In this document: piece after piece, positions 1 through 7,700 of the stretch
Position numbering within the stretch: the first letter of the stretch is position 1
Layout: each line of letters opens with the position of its first letter
Assembly (NCBI RefSeq): GCF_000621845.1
Contig: NZ_KK211354.1
Location: 1-64,000 of the forward strand
DNA: 64,000 bases
Direction: 5' to 3'
Source of the DNA: Ruminococcus flavefaciens MA2007
Lineage (GTDB): Bacteria > Bacillota > Clostridia > Oscillospirales > Ruminococcaceae
Program-made: the position numbers and the translations under genes
Notes under the pieces: model-generated
Databases searched by the model: none
Told to the model about the DNA's origin: nothing
What the model saw: the letters and a program-made list of their open reading frames with translations, nothing else

Positions 1-92
1 CATACTTGGAGGTTATTTTTAAGCTTTTGCTAAAGCATTTTTATTCCCCCAGTAGAACTGGGGGTTTAGTTTCGCTAAAGCGCCAACAAAAA

Positions 93-118
93 GGGCGCGA
101 TAAATTCTTATCGCGCCT
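93..118 (-). terminator. Intrinsic terminator after the membrane-anchored unknown gene
   Basis: GGCGCGATAA pairs with TTATCGCGCC around a short loop. On the minus strand the stem is followed by a run of five T just downstream of the stop codon at 124. A smaller hairpin (CCCCAG/CTGGGG, 46-64) lies next to it and may end a plus-strand transcript entering from the left. Confidence 0.8.
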
Positions 119-123
119 GTTTT

Positions 124-930
124 TTATCTGTGTTTTTCTGTTCCGAAGAATACTTTATCGAAAAACTCCTTGGTTTTCTCCTCACCGAGCTGTTTTTTGA
201 ACACGTTGGTAGAAACTCCGCCCTTTTCAACGAGATCGTCGGAATATTTCTGAGTGATCTCAAGCTTTACAGCCTTTTCCTCGTCGGAAAGCTCATTAAG
301 CTCGTTAGCCTTTTCCATGTAGCAGCTTATAGCGTCGCAGAACATTTCCTCTATCTTTTCGTCGTCAGCACGCTTGCCTGCCTTGTGGAGCGCAACTGTC
401 ATCAGTTCGTCGTACCATACAGGATCGGTGGCTATGTCCTCAAAGCTGCTGTACTTGTTTTCAAATTCCTTTATTGCGCTTAAAACGTCATCGTATTCGG
501 CGGAATCCTTTTCGGAGACAAGGTCGTAGAATTCCACGTAGGATTTGCGGTTTCCGAGGATATACATGAAATCCATTGACATAAGCGGCATATTCTTGTC
601 ATAAGGCGTGATAACGTAGGATACCATCTGCATAAAGCCCATATTTACGGTCATTACGGAGAGATTTCCGATATCCTTGACGTCATACTGTGAAACGTTG
701 AACTTCATTAGCCCATACATCTTTATCTGCGAAAACTCGCCTGCGTCAACAGGTGTGACTTCGGCGTGTTCCGAGAGAGTTTTCATACCCGAATCGAGAG
801 TTCTGTTCATTACTTCCATGTTTTTTGAAGCATTGAACGCGATAAAGCCAACGAGAGCTCCGATAAGCAGAACGATCACCAGCAGCACCTTTGGCAGTTT
901 CTTTTTCTTCTTGACACTTTGTTCCTTCAT
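124..930 (-). CDS. Membrane-anchored protein of unknown function, weakly like bilin reductases
   Basis: A 268-residue protein with a Lys-rich N-terminus, one hydrophobic segment (residues about 13-32) and a soluble remainder, so it is probably a signal-anchor protein facing outward. I do not recognise the family with confidence. Residues about 75-140 carry a pattern (strand, strand, Pro-Leu-x-x-Met-Asp-Phe, then strand ending in Asp-Leu) that loosely recalls the core of ferredoxin-dependent bilin reductases. The C-terminal half is helical and acidic. It stands alone, with its own consensus promoter at 978-1006 and a terminator at 93-118. The start ATG follows AAAAAGGAG. Function is open; the resemblance is only by eye. 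Confidence 0.75.
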   Translation of the reverse strand: MKEQSVKKKKKLPKVLLVIVLLIGALVGFIAFNASKNMEVMNRTLDSGMKTLSEHAEVTPVDAGEFSQIKMYGLMKFNVSQYDVKDIGNLSVMTVNMGFMQMVSYVITPYDKNMPLMSMDFMYILGNRKSYVEFYDLVSEKDSAEYDDVLSAIKEFENKYSSFEDIATDPVWYDELMTVALHKAGKRADDEKIEEMFCDAISCYMEKANELNELSDEEKAVKLEITQKYSDDLVEKGGVSTNVFKKQLGEEKTKEFFDKVFFGTEKHR

Positions 931-977
931 TTGATTTCTCCTTTTTGTCTTGTGAAATGTCCATATATCAGGCTTTT

Positions 978-1006
978 ATTATATCATTGAAATGACGGAA
1001 TGTCAA
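978..1006 (-). promoter_or_regulatory. Promoter of the gene at 124-930
   Basis: On the minus strand, TTGACA (1001-1006) is followed by a 17-base spacer and TATAAT (978-983). Both hexamers are exact consensus. Confidence 0.8.
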
Positions 1007-1082
1007 GGAAAACCATTTGTTTATATGAAAAACTGACCTACAGCATTGTTTTTTCAAAAGAGTAATAAGAGCAATAATAGAT

Positions 1083-1111
1083 TAGACAAAATGTCATCTG
1101 AATGGTATAAT
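1083..1111 (+). promoter_or_regulatory. Promoter of the GH11 xylanase gene
   Basis: TAGACA (1083-1088), 17-base spacer, TATAAT (1106-1111). The spacer begins within GACAAAATGTCA, a near-palindrome (GACA...TGTC) that could be an operator. It resembles the TGACAAATGTCA site near 18807. Confidence 0.75.
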
Positions 1112-1152
1112 TAACAGGTAAAACAGCTTTATTTTAGTAAAGGAGAGAAAAT

Positions 1153-2451
1153 ATGCTGAAAAACATTCTTAAAAAGCTTTCCGCAGTTACGGCTATGGTA
1201 TGCATGATGAGTTTCACGGCGGCTTGCAGCGACAGCAGCAAGCCCGAGGCTGACAGCTCCGCCGCACCGAGCGCCGAGCCGCAGGTGTTTACCGAGAATA
1301 TCACGGGTACTGCCGACGGCTATGACTATGAGCTGTGGAAGGACGAGGGAGACACCACATTTACTGTTGACGCAAAGGGCGGTACATTCTCCTGCGAGTG
1401 GAGCAACATCAACAATGCTCTTTTCCGCCGCGGAAAGAAGTACGACTGCACACAGACCTACGACCAGCTTGGTAATATCTCCGTTGATTACGGCGTGGAA
1501 TACGAGCCTGTAGGCAACTCCTATATGTGCGTTTACGGCTGGACAAGAGATCCTCTTATCGAGTTCTACATCGTTGAATCATGGGGCTCATGGAGACCGC
1601 CCGGAGCTCCCGTATCGCTGGGTACAGTGACAGTTGACGGCGGCACATACGATATCTACAAGACCACCAGATACGAACAGCCCTCTATCGACGGCACACA
1701 GACCTTCGACCAGTACTGGAGCGTAAGACAGTCCAAGCCACAGGGCGAGGGCAAGAAGATAGAAGGTACTATCTCAGTGTCCAAGCACTTCGATGCGTGG
1801 AAAAAGTGCGGTCTGGAGCTTGGTAAAATGTATGAAGTAGCTCTTACTATCGAGGGCTATCAGTCCAGCGGCAAGGCGACAGTCTACAAGAATGAACTCA
1901 ATGCAGGCGGCACTTACGCCGAGGCTACAGACATAGAGGTAACTGTTGACAACGACGCTATAAAAAAGCTTGAGGGAGCTGTTGAAACAGGAACTCCCGA
2001 GGCAGTGGGCTTCTTCGATATCAGCTTCGAGGAGGGCGCACAGGGCTGGATACCCAGAGGCGGCTCGCTTGTCACTGTTGACAAGGAGAACGCTTCCGAC
2101 GGTGCACAGAGCCTTTTCGTCAGTGGCAGAACGGACAACTGGAACGGCGCGGCGATAATGCTCAGCAGCGATACCTACAAGGCAGGGGAGGCATACAGCT
2201 TCAAGGCTAAGGTAATGCAGAAGAGCGGCAGCGACGTCACCATGAAGATGACCATGCAGTACAATCTTGACGGCGAGAAATACGACGAGGTAGCTCTTGC
2301 AACTGCTAAAAACGGCGAATGGCTGACTCTTGAAAATCCTGCATACACTATCCCCGAGGGTGCTGAAAAACTCCAGCTTTATCTGGAGTCCCCCGACAGC
2401 CTGACGGATTTCTACATTGACGAGGTGTCGGGCGCTGAAAAAAGTGCTTGA
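1153..2451 (+). CDS. Lipid-anchored endo-1,4-beta-xylanase (GH11) with C-terminal CBM22
   Basis: Hydrolyses internal beta-1,4 bonds of xylan. Residues 1-25 are a lipoprotein signal with lipobox TAAC (Cys25), then a short Ser/Ala linker. Residues about 45-250 match GH11: the nucleophile Glu137 lies in PLIEFYIVE and the acid/base Glu234 in TIEGYQSSG, both in the expected contexts. Residues about 283-430 look like a CBM22 xylan-binding module (opening [13 protein letters not shown], ending FYIDEV). There is no dockerin, so this enzyme should sit on the cell membrane instead of in the cellulosome. The ribosome site is AAAGGAGAG before ATG. It has its own promoter at 1083-1111, and the next likely terminator is at 2619-2650. 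The GH11 call is firm; CBM22 against the related CBM4/9 folds is less so. Confidence 0.92.
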   Translation: MLKNILKKLSAVTAMVCMMSFTAACSDSSKPEADSSAAPSAEPQVFTENITGTADGYDYELWKDEGDTTFTVDAKGGTFSCEWSNINNALFRRGKKYDCTQTYDQLGNISVDYGVEYEPVGNSYMCVYGWTRDPLIEFYIVESWGSWRPPGAPVSLGTVTVDGGTYDIYKTTRYEQPSIDGTQTFDQYWSVRQSKPQGEGKKIEGTISVSKHFDAWKKCGLELGKMYEVALTIEGYQSSGKATVYKNELNAGGTYAEATDIEVTVDNDAIKKLEGAVETGTPEAVGFFDISFEEGAQGWIPRGGSLVTVDKENASDGAQSLFVSGRTDNWNGAAIMLSSDTYKAGEAYSFKAKVMQKSGSDVTMKMTMQYNLDGEKYDEVALATAKNGEWLTLENPAYTIPEGAEKLQLYLESPDSLTDFYIDEVSGAEKSA

Positions 2452-2476
2452 CAAATCGTAAAATACCATGTATAAT
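2448..2476 (+). promoter_or_regulatory. Perfect consensus promoter overlapping the xylanase stop codon
   Basis: TTGACA (2448-2453), exactly 17 bases, TATAAT (2471-2476). The -35 box contains the TGA stop of the xylanase gene. It drives a short transcript holding the small ORF at 2510-2584 and ending at the hairpin 2619-2650, with possible read-through into the kinase/GNAT operon. Confidence 0.82.
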
Positions 2477-2509
2477 ATGCTCATATCAACTGAAAGGAAG
2501 GTGAACTCA

Positions 2510-2584
2510 ATGAAAAACACAATATTTACATCAAATCACAACAAGATAACACTAAGCATGGAGTTTGCCTGCACAGCCGTATAA
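2510..2584 (+). CDS. Possible 24-residue peptide gene (leader or stand-alone peptide)
   Basis: An ATG preceded by GAAAGGAAGG opens a 24-codon frame that ends TAA at 2582-2584. The peptide starts MKNTIFTSN and ends MEFACTAV, with a single Cys and a hydrophobic C-terminus. A perfect promoter lies 34 bases upstream of the ATG and a strong terminator 35 bases past the stop, so the unit looks like a compact transcript. Because a P-loop kinase and an acetyltransferase follow on the same strand, a ribosome-stalling attenuator leader is one reading; a small signalling peptide is another. Too short to prove from codon use alone. Confidence 0.5.
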   Translation: MKNTIFTSNHNKITLSMEFACTAV

Positions 2585-2618
2585 CAGCTTTCTGAGCATA
2601 TATTAACGGTAGATATTC

Positions 2619-2650
2619 TGCGCTCCTGCGTTCTGCGGGAGCGCTTTTTT
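2619..2650 (+). terminator. Strong intrinsic terminator or attenuator
   Basis: GCGCTCC pairs with GGAGCGC, the stem extends through TGCG/TGCG with wobble pairs, and six T follow. It lies between the 24-residue ORF and the kinase gene. It can end both the xylanase transcript and the short one, or act as an attenuator. Confidence 0.85.
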
Positions 2651-2693
2651 GTTGCAGGCTTTAGACGGATATTATCTGTCGGAAAGGGATAAC

Positions 2694-3296
2694 ATGAGCA
2701 AAAAAATCTTATTTATAGGCGGTTCACCGTGCAGCGGAAAGAGTACTGCTGCTGAGCTTATCTCAAAAGAATACGGCGCATATTACTTCAAGGTCGACGA
2801 TCATCTTGGGGAGCTTATCGCAGCGGCGGCAGCGCAGGGAAAGGCTGCCTGTGCAGGTATCAGCGGCTTATCGGCAGACGGCAACTGGCTGAGAGAGCCC
2901 CATATCCAGTGCGAGGAGGAGTTCAGGATATACGGCGAGACAGCTCCCTTTGTCTTTGACAAAATAGATCAGATATCCGCAGAGCTTATCATTACTGAGG
3001 GAGCTGCATATACTCCGCAGGTCATGAAAGCATACGGAGCAGAAAACTATATCGCCATTATACCCTCGCCCGAGTTTCAGATATCACATTACAGGCAGAG
3101 GGAATGGGTAAAGTATGTGCTGGCGGAATGTTCCGACAAGGAGAAAGCCTTTGATAACTGGATGCAAAGGGATATACTCTTTGCGCAGCATGTCAAAGCC
3201 GAATGTGAAAAAACGGGTATACCCTGTATGGTAAACGACGGAACAAAAACGATAGAGGAGCTTTACCAATGGGTAAAAACGGCATTCGGACTGTAA
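2694..3296 (+). CDS. P-loop nucleotide kinase-like protein
   Basis: A 200-residue protein with a Walker A motif GGSPCSGKST at residues 9-18 after a beta strand. It shows the fold pattern of small nucleoside/shikimate-kinase or chloramphenicol-phosphotransferase type ATPases. An Arg/Gln-rich lid region is near residues 140-160 (HYRQREW). The substrate cannot be told. The ATG at 2694 is preferred over an upstream in-frame TTG because GGAAAGGG sits eight bases before it. It is followed after 34 bases by a GNAT acetyltransferase and then a small basic protein, so the three likely form an operon downstream of the attenuator-like hairpin. Confidence 0.82.
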   Translation: MSKKILFIGGSPCSGKSTAAELISKEYGAYYFKVDDHLGELIAAAAAQGKAACAGISGLSADGNWLREPHIQCEEEFRIYGETAPFVFDKIDQISAELIITEGAAYTPQVMKAYGAENYIAIIPSPEFQISHYRQREWVKYVLAECSDKEKAFDNWMQRDILFAQHVKAECEKTGIPCMVNDGTKTIEELYQWVKTAFGL

Positions 3297-3330
3297 AACG
3301 TACATGGAACGGCGTTCCAAAAGGAGAAAA

Positions 3331-3774
3331 ATGGAAATAATAACACTTACAAGTACATACGAAAAATGGGATACAGTTGCGGCATTTGCCGAAAACTGCT
3401 CATGGAGAGCAGGAAAAGAGCTTGCAAGGCTCATGGGTGAAAACGAGTTCAGGGACTGGGAGCGTGTTTTCGCAGCCTTTGAGGGCGGTGAGCCTGTGGG
3501 CTTCTGCACACTTACGGAAAAGGACGGGCTGCACCCGAAATATCCTTATACTCCGCTGATAGGCTTTGTTTTTGTGGACGAAGCTCACAGAGGAAAGAGA
3601 ATTTCGGAGAAAATGATAGGAAAAGCCCTTGAATACGCAAAAAGTATCGGATACGCCAAGGTATATATCATGAGCGGCGAAAGTGGACTGTACGAGAAGT
3701 ATGGCTTCGTCTGTATGGGCGATTTTGAGTCAGTATACGGCGGCACCGAGCAGCTGTTCGTGATATCGGTATGA
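3331..3774 (+). CDS. GNAT-family N-acetyltransferase
   Basis: A 147-residue single-domain acetyltransferase that uses acetyl-CoA; the acceptor is unknown. Motif A is visible as VFVDEAHRGKRISEKM (residues about 73-88), matching the Q/R-x-x-G-x-G/A pyrophosphate loop, and the C-terminal motif B is GLYEKYGF. The ATG at 3331 has AAAAGGAG directly upstream; an earlier ATG at 3304 lacks one. It is the second gene of the operon starting at 2694. Single-domain GNATs of this kind modify small molecules, peptides or proteins, and nothing here decides which. Confidence 0.88.
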   Translation: MEIITLTSTYEKWDTVAAFAENCSWRAGKELARLMGENEFRDWERVFAAFEGGEPVGFCTLTEKDGLHPKYPYTPLIGFVFVDEAHRGKRISEKMIGKALEYAKSIGYAKVYIMSGESGLYEKYGFVCMGDFESVYGGTEQLFVISV

Positions 3775-3787
3775 ACGGAGGGATATT

Positions 3788-3955
3788 ATGGATAAATTCG
3801 TGCCTTATGATAAAATGAGCAAAAAGGAGCAGAAGAAGATAGACTCCGCAAAGCGCGGCAGCTGGAATGGCGTCGATCCTGCCACAAAGGTGGTGGAAAG
3901 CGACAAAAAGCGCTATAAGCGCAAGCCAAAGCACAAGAATGAAGAGTGGGAATAA
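3788..3955 (+). CDS. Small basic protein conserved in Clostridia
   Basis: A 55-residue Lys/Arg-rich protein beginning MDKFVPYDKMSKKEQKK and containing RGSWNGVDPATKVV. The layout (acidic-aromatic start, KMSKKEQ helix, RG-W-G-x-x-PxT, basic tail) is one I recall as a recurring small uncharacterised protein in clostridial genomes. It could bind nucleic acid or the ribosome, but that is inference from charge only. The ribosome site GGAGG lies 8 bases before the ATG, 13 bases after the acetyltransferase stop, so it is co-transcribed with it. Confidence 0.75.
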   Translation: MDKFVPYDKMSKKEQKKIDSAKRGSWNGVDPATKVVESDKKRYKRKPKHKNEEWE

Positions 3956-3960
3956 TGAGA

Positions 3961-3995
3961 AAGGCTGTATAACAGTGAGTTATGCAGCCTTGATT
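3961..3995. terminator. Convergent hairpin between two operons
   Basis: AGGCTGTATAAC pairs imperfectly with GTTATGCAGCCT. It lies between converging stop codons at 3955 and 3997 and can serve both strands. Confidence 0.6.
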
Positions 3996-3996
3996 A

Positions 3997-5010
3997 TTAT
4001 CTGAAGTTTTCTTTCATATTCTCTAAAGCAGTTATAACCTTGTCGCACCAAATATCAAACTCCTCGTCGTCGTTCTGGTATTCGGGGTGGGCGAGAATAT
4101 GCTCCACAGTGCGGCGTATGCCCTCCCTTGCGGAGACCTCCGCCTTGAAATCGGGCACAAGGGACTTGACCTTGGAATTGTCGAACACTACGGAATTAGC
4201 CTTGTCGCCGATTAGACTTCCGAGAAAGTCGTAATCGCTCATATCCGCAAGAGTCTGTGACGAAACATAATACGGCTTCAGCTCAACGCCGAGAGCGTCT
4301 GCGATAGCCTTGTATATCTCGTTCCAGCTGACGCTTTCGTCGGAGGTTATGTGGAAAGTTTCGCCGATAGCCTTGGAATTGCCGATAAGTCCCACGTAAG
4401 CCTTTGCGAAGTCGCTGTTGTGGGTGATAGTCCAAAGGGAACTTCCGTCGCCGTGGATAATGACGGGCTTGCCCTCCTTTATACGCTTTACCACCTGCCA
4501 GCTTCCGCCTTTGCCGTGAACTCCTAAAGGTACGCTTCGCTCGTCGTAGGTATGACTGGGACGGACGATAGTCACAGGAAAGCCGTCCTCTTTATATCGC
4601 TCCATGAGGTATTCCTCGCAGGCTTTTTTGTTCCGTGAGTATTCCCAGTAGGGATTCTCAAGGGGAGTCTCCTCTGTGATAACATAGCCTTTAGGCGGCT
4701 TCTGATATGCAGAAGCGGAGCTGATATATATGAACTGCTTTGTCTTATCCTTGAATAATCGGTAGTCGCGCTCCAGCTGTGAGGGAACGAAGCCGATGAA
4801 CTCGCCAACGCAGTCAAAGGACATACCTTCCAGCTTTTTTGCAGTATCCTCCTCGTCGGAGATATCCGCTATGATAGTTTTTACATTATCCGGCAGGTGT
4901 TCGTTCCTGTTTCCGCGGTTAAGCAGATAAAGCTCATGTCCCTGTTTGGCAAGAAGCCTTGTTATCGCCATGCTGATAGTGCCTGTGCCGCCTATGAACA
5001 GTATCTTCAT
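3997..5010 (-). CDS. NAD-dependent epimerase/dehydratase (extended SDR)
   Basis: A 337-residue Rossmann protein. GGTGTIS (residues 7-13) is the N-terminal dinucleotide loop of extended short-chain dehydrogenases, and an SSAS/YQK region near residue 100 supplies the catalytic Ser/Tyr. The sequence is of the CSP41/sugar-epimerase type often annotated as NAD-dependent epimerase; the substrate is not evident. The ATG at 5010 is chosen over a GTG at 5019 because GAGG is 8 bases upstream. It starts 10 bases after the stop of the alcohol dehydrogenase gene and is probably translationally linked to it. Confidence 0.85.
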   Translation of the reverse strand: MKILFIGGTGTISMAITRLLAKQGHELYLLNRGNRNEHLPDNVKTIIADISDEEDTAKKLEGMSFDCVGEFIGFVPSQLERDYRLFKDKTKQFIYISSASAYQKPPKGYVITEETPLENPYWEYSRNKKACEEYLMERYKEDGFPVTIVRPSHTYDERSVPLGVHGKGGSWQVVKRIKEGKPVIIHGDGSSLWTITHNSDFAKAYVGLIGNSKAIGETFHITSDESVSWNEIYKAIADALGVELKPYYVSSQTLADMSDYDFLGSLIGDKANSVVFDNSKVKSLVPDFKAEVSAREGIRRTVEHILAHPEYQNDDEEFDIWCDKVITALENMKENFR

Positions 5011-5020
5011 AGTATTCACC

Positions 5021-6199
5021 TCAGAGGCTTGCCTTTGCGGCTATTTTGTATATTTCAGTGATATCATCTGCGGAAAGTGCCACAAAACCGCCTGTTCTGC
5101 GTCTGCCGATACCGAACTTCTCCACAAGAGCAGGGATATCCTCTTCCTTAGCGCCCAGCTCTGCGAAGTTTATAGGCATACCTATACTGTGGAGGAAGCT
5201 TCTGAAACGGCGTATGCCCTCAAGAGCGGTAGACTCGGGGTTCTCGAAATTCATCTGACAGCCGAAAACTCTTGTTGCCATCTGGCAGAAGCGCATAACG
5301 TTGTGCTTGTAAACGAACTCCATCCATGATGGCATGATAACTGCCAGTCCTGCACCGTGAGCGCAGTCGTAGAGCGCCGAAAGCTCATGCTCTATGCCGT
5401 GGCTGTTCCAGTCCTGAGAGCGTCCCACGCCTACTAAGCCATTGTGAGCCACCATTCCTGCCCACATGATATTGGCTCTTGCATCGTAATTGTCAGGATC
5501 TGCGATAACACGGGGAGTTTCCTTGACCATTGTTATGAGTACAGCCTCGCAGAGACGGTCTGTTATCTCGACCTCTGTAGTATTTGTGAAGTATCTTTCA
5601 AAAACGTGAGCCATGATATCGGTAGCTCCGCAGGCTGTCTGATATGCAGGCAGAGTCTGTGTGAGAGCAGGGTTCAGTATAGAGAATTTTGACCTGAGCA
5701 CGTCTGAGCCTGCCCCTCTTTTCAGCATACCGTCCTCCTTTGTGATAACGGAGTCGCCCGAGCCCTCGCTGCCTGCGGCTGCGATAGTGAGAACAACGCC
5801 GATAGGCAGAGCCTTTTCGATGCTCTTGCCGCTGTAGAAGTCCCAGAAATCACCGTCGTAGGGGACGCCTGCGGCGATAGCCTTTGCGGAGTCGATAGAC
5901 GAGCCGCCGCCTACAGCAAGTATGAAGTCCACGCCCTCGCTGCGGCATAGGTCAATGCCCTTGTATACCAGAGTATCTCTTGGATTCGGCTTAACGCCGC
6001 CCAGTTCAACGAAGCTTATGCCGTTTTTGTTCAGTGATTCTCTTACTCTGCCGAGAAGTCCCGACCTTTCGGCAGAACCGCCGCCGTAGTGGATAAGCAC
6101 CTTGCTTCCGCCGTATTTCTTAACGTATTCACCGCATTCTGATTCTCTGTCCTTTCCGAAAACGAACTCGGTAGGACTGTAAAAGTTAAAGTTGTCCAT
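5021..6199 (-). CDS. Iron-containing (group III) alcohol dehydrogenase, butanol-dehydrogenase type
   Basis: A 392-residue NAD(P)H-dependent enzyme reducing aldehydes to alcohols in fermentation. The nucleotide-binding run GGGSSIDSAKAIAAG is near residues 96-110. The iron site is seen as Asp and His in CGATDIMAHVFERY and two His in HGIEHELSALYDCAHGAGLA. Length and motif order match the BdhA/YqhD-like family. It has a good promoter (6264-6292) and the ribosome site GGGAGG, and is followed by the epimerase gene in a two-gene unit. The true substrate is not known. Confidence 0.93.
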   Translation of the reverse strand: MDNFNFYSPTEFVFGKDRESECGEYVKKYGGSKVLIHYGGGSAERSGLLGRVRESLNKNGISFVELGGVKPNPRDTLVYKGIDLCRSEGVDFILAVGGGSSIDSAKAIAAGVPYDGDFWDFYSGKSIEKALPIGVVLTIAAAGSEGSGDSVITKEDGMLKRGAGSDVLRSKFSILNPALTQTLPAYQTACGATDIMAHVFERYFTNTTEVEITDRLCEAVLITMVKETPRVIADPDNYDARANIMWAGMVAHNGLVGVGRSQDWNSHGIEHELSALYDCAHGAGLAVIMPSWMEFVYKHNVMRFCQMATRVFGCQMNFENPESTALEGIRRFRSFLHSIGMPINFAELGAKEEDIPALVEKFGIGRRRTGGFVALSADDITEIYKIAAKASL

Positions 6200-6263
6200 T
6201 GTTTACCTCCCTGATAGATGATTAGTTAATAGAATTATTAAGAAACGATTTGATGTCGTTATA

Positions 6264-6292
6264 ATTGTATCATAAATAGGAACCATATACAA
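6264..6292 (-). promoter_or_regulatory. Promoter of the alcohol dehydrogenase-epimerase operon
   Basis: On the minus strand, TTGTAT (6287-6292), 17-base spacer, TACAAT (6264-6269). Confidence 0.55.
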
Positions 6293-6325
6293 GTATAAAA
6301 TTGCTGAAATATATGTCCTTTTTAT

Positions 6326-6359
6326 GAAAAAAGGCGTGACAGTGGAAAGCTGTCACGCC
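6326..6359 (-). terminator. Terminator of the membrane GGDEF gene
   Basis: GGCGTGACAG and CTGTCACGCC form a perfect 10-bp stem. On the minus strand it is followed by six T, five bases after the stop at 6365. Confidence 0.88.
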
Positions 6360-6364
6360 GTATC

Positions 6365-7444
6365 CTATCTTCTTTTTCCCGACTTTATGTAATACTGTTC
6401 TTTTTCAGCATACAGCATTTTGTCGGCTTTCTGATACAGCTCGTCTATGGAGCAGTTATCAGTTTTCATTGCGTAGCCTATGGAGCAGGAATACTCCGTC
6501 TTTGCCACATTTTCCCTCATGCGTGTTATAAGCTCATTTACCTCTTTTTCGGGAGTGCTCATGCAGATGATAACGTACTCGTCACCGCCGATACGGTATA
6601 CGCGCTGTTCATGCTTAGCGGCTTTATGGAAGCAGTCCGCAAGAGTTTTCAGAGCCGTATCGCCTGCCACATGACCGTGGGTGTCGTTGACTTCTTTGAG
6701 ACCGTCCATATCCATAGCCACAACTGCGGATATCTCGTTCATATACTTCTCGATATCCGAATAATAGCTCTGTCGGTTCAGCAGTTTTGTCAGGGGATCG
6801 CGCTTGGTGAACTGCTGTAGGAGAAATACATAGTACAGAAGCACATCAGTCGCAATGGTGATATTGAACCAGTGGCTGGAGTTCTCGACGAATAACGGCA
6901 TTACCAGACACAGCACCGACGTTATGGAGAGGAATACCATAAGGTTGTAATCCTCTTTCTCGGCTCTTGTGCTTCTGAAAAGGCTGTATATGAGGTACAG
7001 CATATACAGAGCCGCAATGAAGTATGAAAGATATCCCAGAGTTCCGCGTCCGAAGTGGTTATCCTTTGATATGGTGAAAACTATACCCGTAGGGATAGAT
7101 ATGAAGCACAGCACGGCGTTTAGAAACGCAGGAAAAAGGAGATACCTCTTCTGCGTTGGATACATTATCATTATGGCGCTTACAAGTATAAATACGATAA
7201 GACTGTAATTTACAGCGCACAGTATCGGTCTTAATATGGAATATTCGGTTTGATTTCCAAGGTATGTTTCCACATAGCAAGTGACCGAATACAGGAAAAT
7301 CAGAGCATTGGTAAAGGCTATTTTACAGATTATCCTGCGTTCCAGATGAACGTCCGAATGTATTGTTATGGCAATTCCGATGAGAATAATTATAAGTCCC
7401 CAGTGTTCTGATAAATAACCTGAAATAGTCATAGTGCTGACCAC
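6365..7444 (-). CDS. Membrane diguanylate cyclase (GGDEF)
   Basis: A 359-residue protein with about six hydrophobic segments in residues 1-210, followed by a GGDEF domain (residues about 215-355) that makes cyclic di-GMP from GTP. The active loop reads GGDEY, an accepted variant, and the metal-binding DMDGLKEVND is intact. The usual inhibitory RxxD site is not seen before the GGDEY loop. It is a single-gene unit with its own promoter (7539-7567) and terminator. It is one of five c-di-GMP-type genes in 20 kb. Confidence 0.9.
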   Translation of the reverse strand: MVSTMTISGYLSEHWGLIIILIGIAITIHSDVHLERRIICKIAFTNALIFLYSVTCYVETYLGNQTEYSILRPILCAVNYSLIVFILVSAIMIMYPTQKRYLLFPAFLNAVLCFISIPTGIVFTISKDNHFGRGTLGYLSYFIAALYMLYLIYSLFRSTRAEKEDYNLMVFLSITSVLCLVMPLFVENSSHWFNITIATDVLLYYVFLLQQFTKRDPLTKLLNRQSYYSDIEKYMNEISAVVAMDMDGLKEVNDTHGHVAGDTALKTLADCFHKAAKHEQRVYRIGGDEYVIICMSTPEKEVNELITRMRENVAKTEYSCSIGYAMKTDNCSIDELYQKADKMLYAEKEQYYIKSGKRR

Positions 7445-7538
7445 CTCTTTTCGGTGTGTGATTTGAGTTTTTTGCCGCAGAAGGCAACAATATGTAATAA
7501 AGTTAAATTACTTGTAAAAGAATCATATGCTTTATATA

Positions 7539-7567
7539 ATTATATCACATTAATGCTTTGGTTTCAA
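7539..7567 (-). promoter_or_regulatory. Promoter of the membrane GGDEF gene
   Basis: On the minus strand, TTGAAA (7562-7567), 17-base spacer, TATAAT (7539-7544), with TG one base before the -10. Confidence 0.75.
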
Positions 7568-7623
7568 TAGCTTTTTTATTAAAAACAGATATAGCAGTAA
7601 GGCGAAGAGTTTGACTGTGCTTA

Positions 7624-7652
7624 TTGCTATTTTCTGAAAACTGTGCTATAAT
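7624..7652 (+). promoter_or_regulatory. Promoter of the MutS-like gene (extended -10)
   Basis: TTGCTA (7624-7629), 17-base spacer, TGC-TATAAT (7647-7652). Confidence 0.65.
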
Positions 7653-7700
7653 CAATGTTAATGATATCATGCTGCGTACAAAAAAAGAAAGGAGAGACCA

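Noticed and set aside
2475..2601. Nine-base inverted match ATATGCTCA / TGAGCATAT around the 24-codon ORF, considered as an RNA antiterminator stem.
   Set aside because: The 5' arm overlaps the -10 box and lies at or before the expected start site, so it would not be in the transcript.
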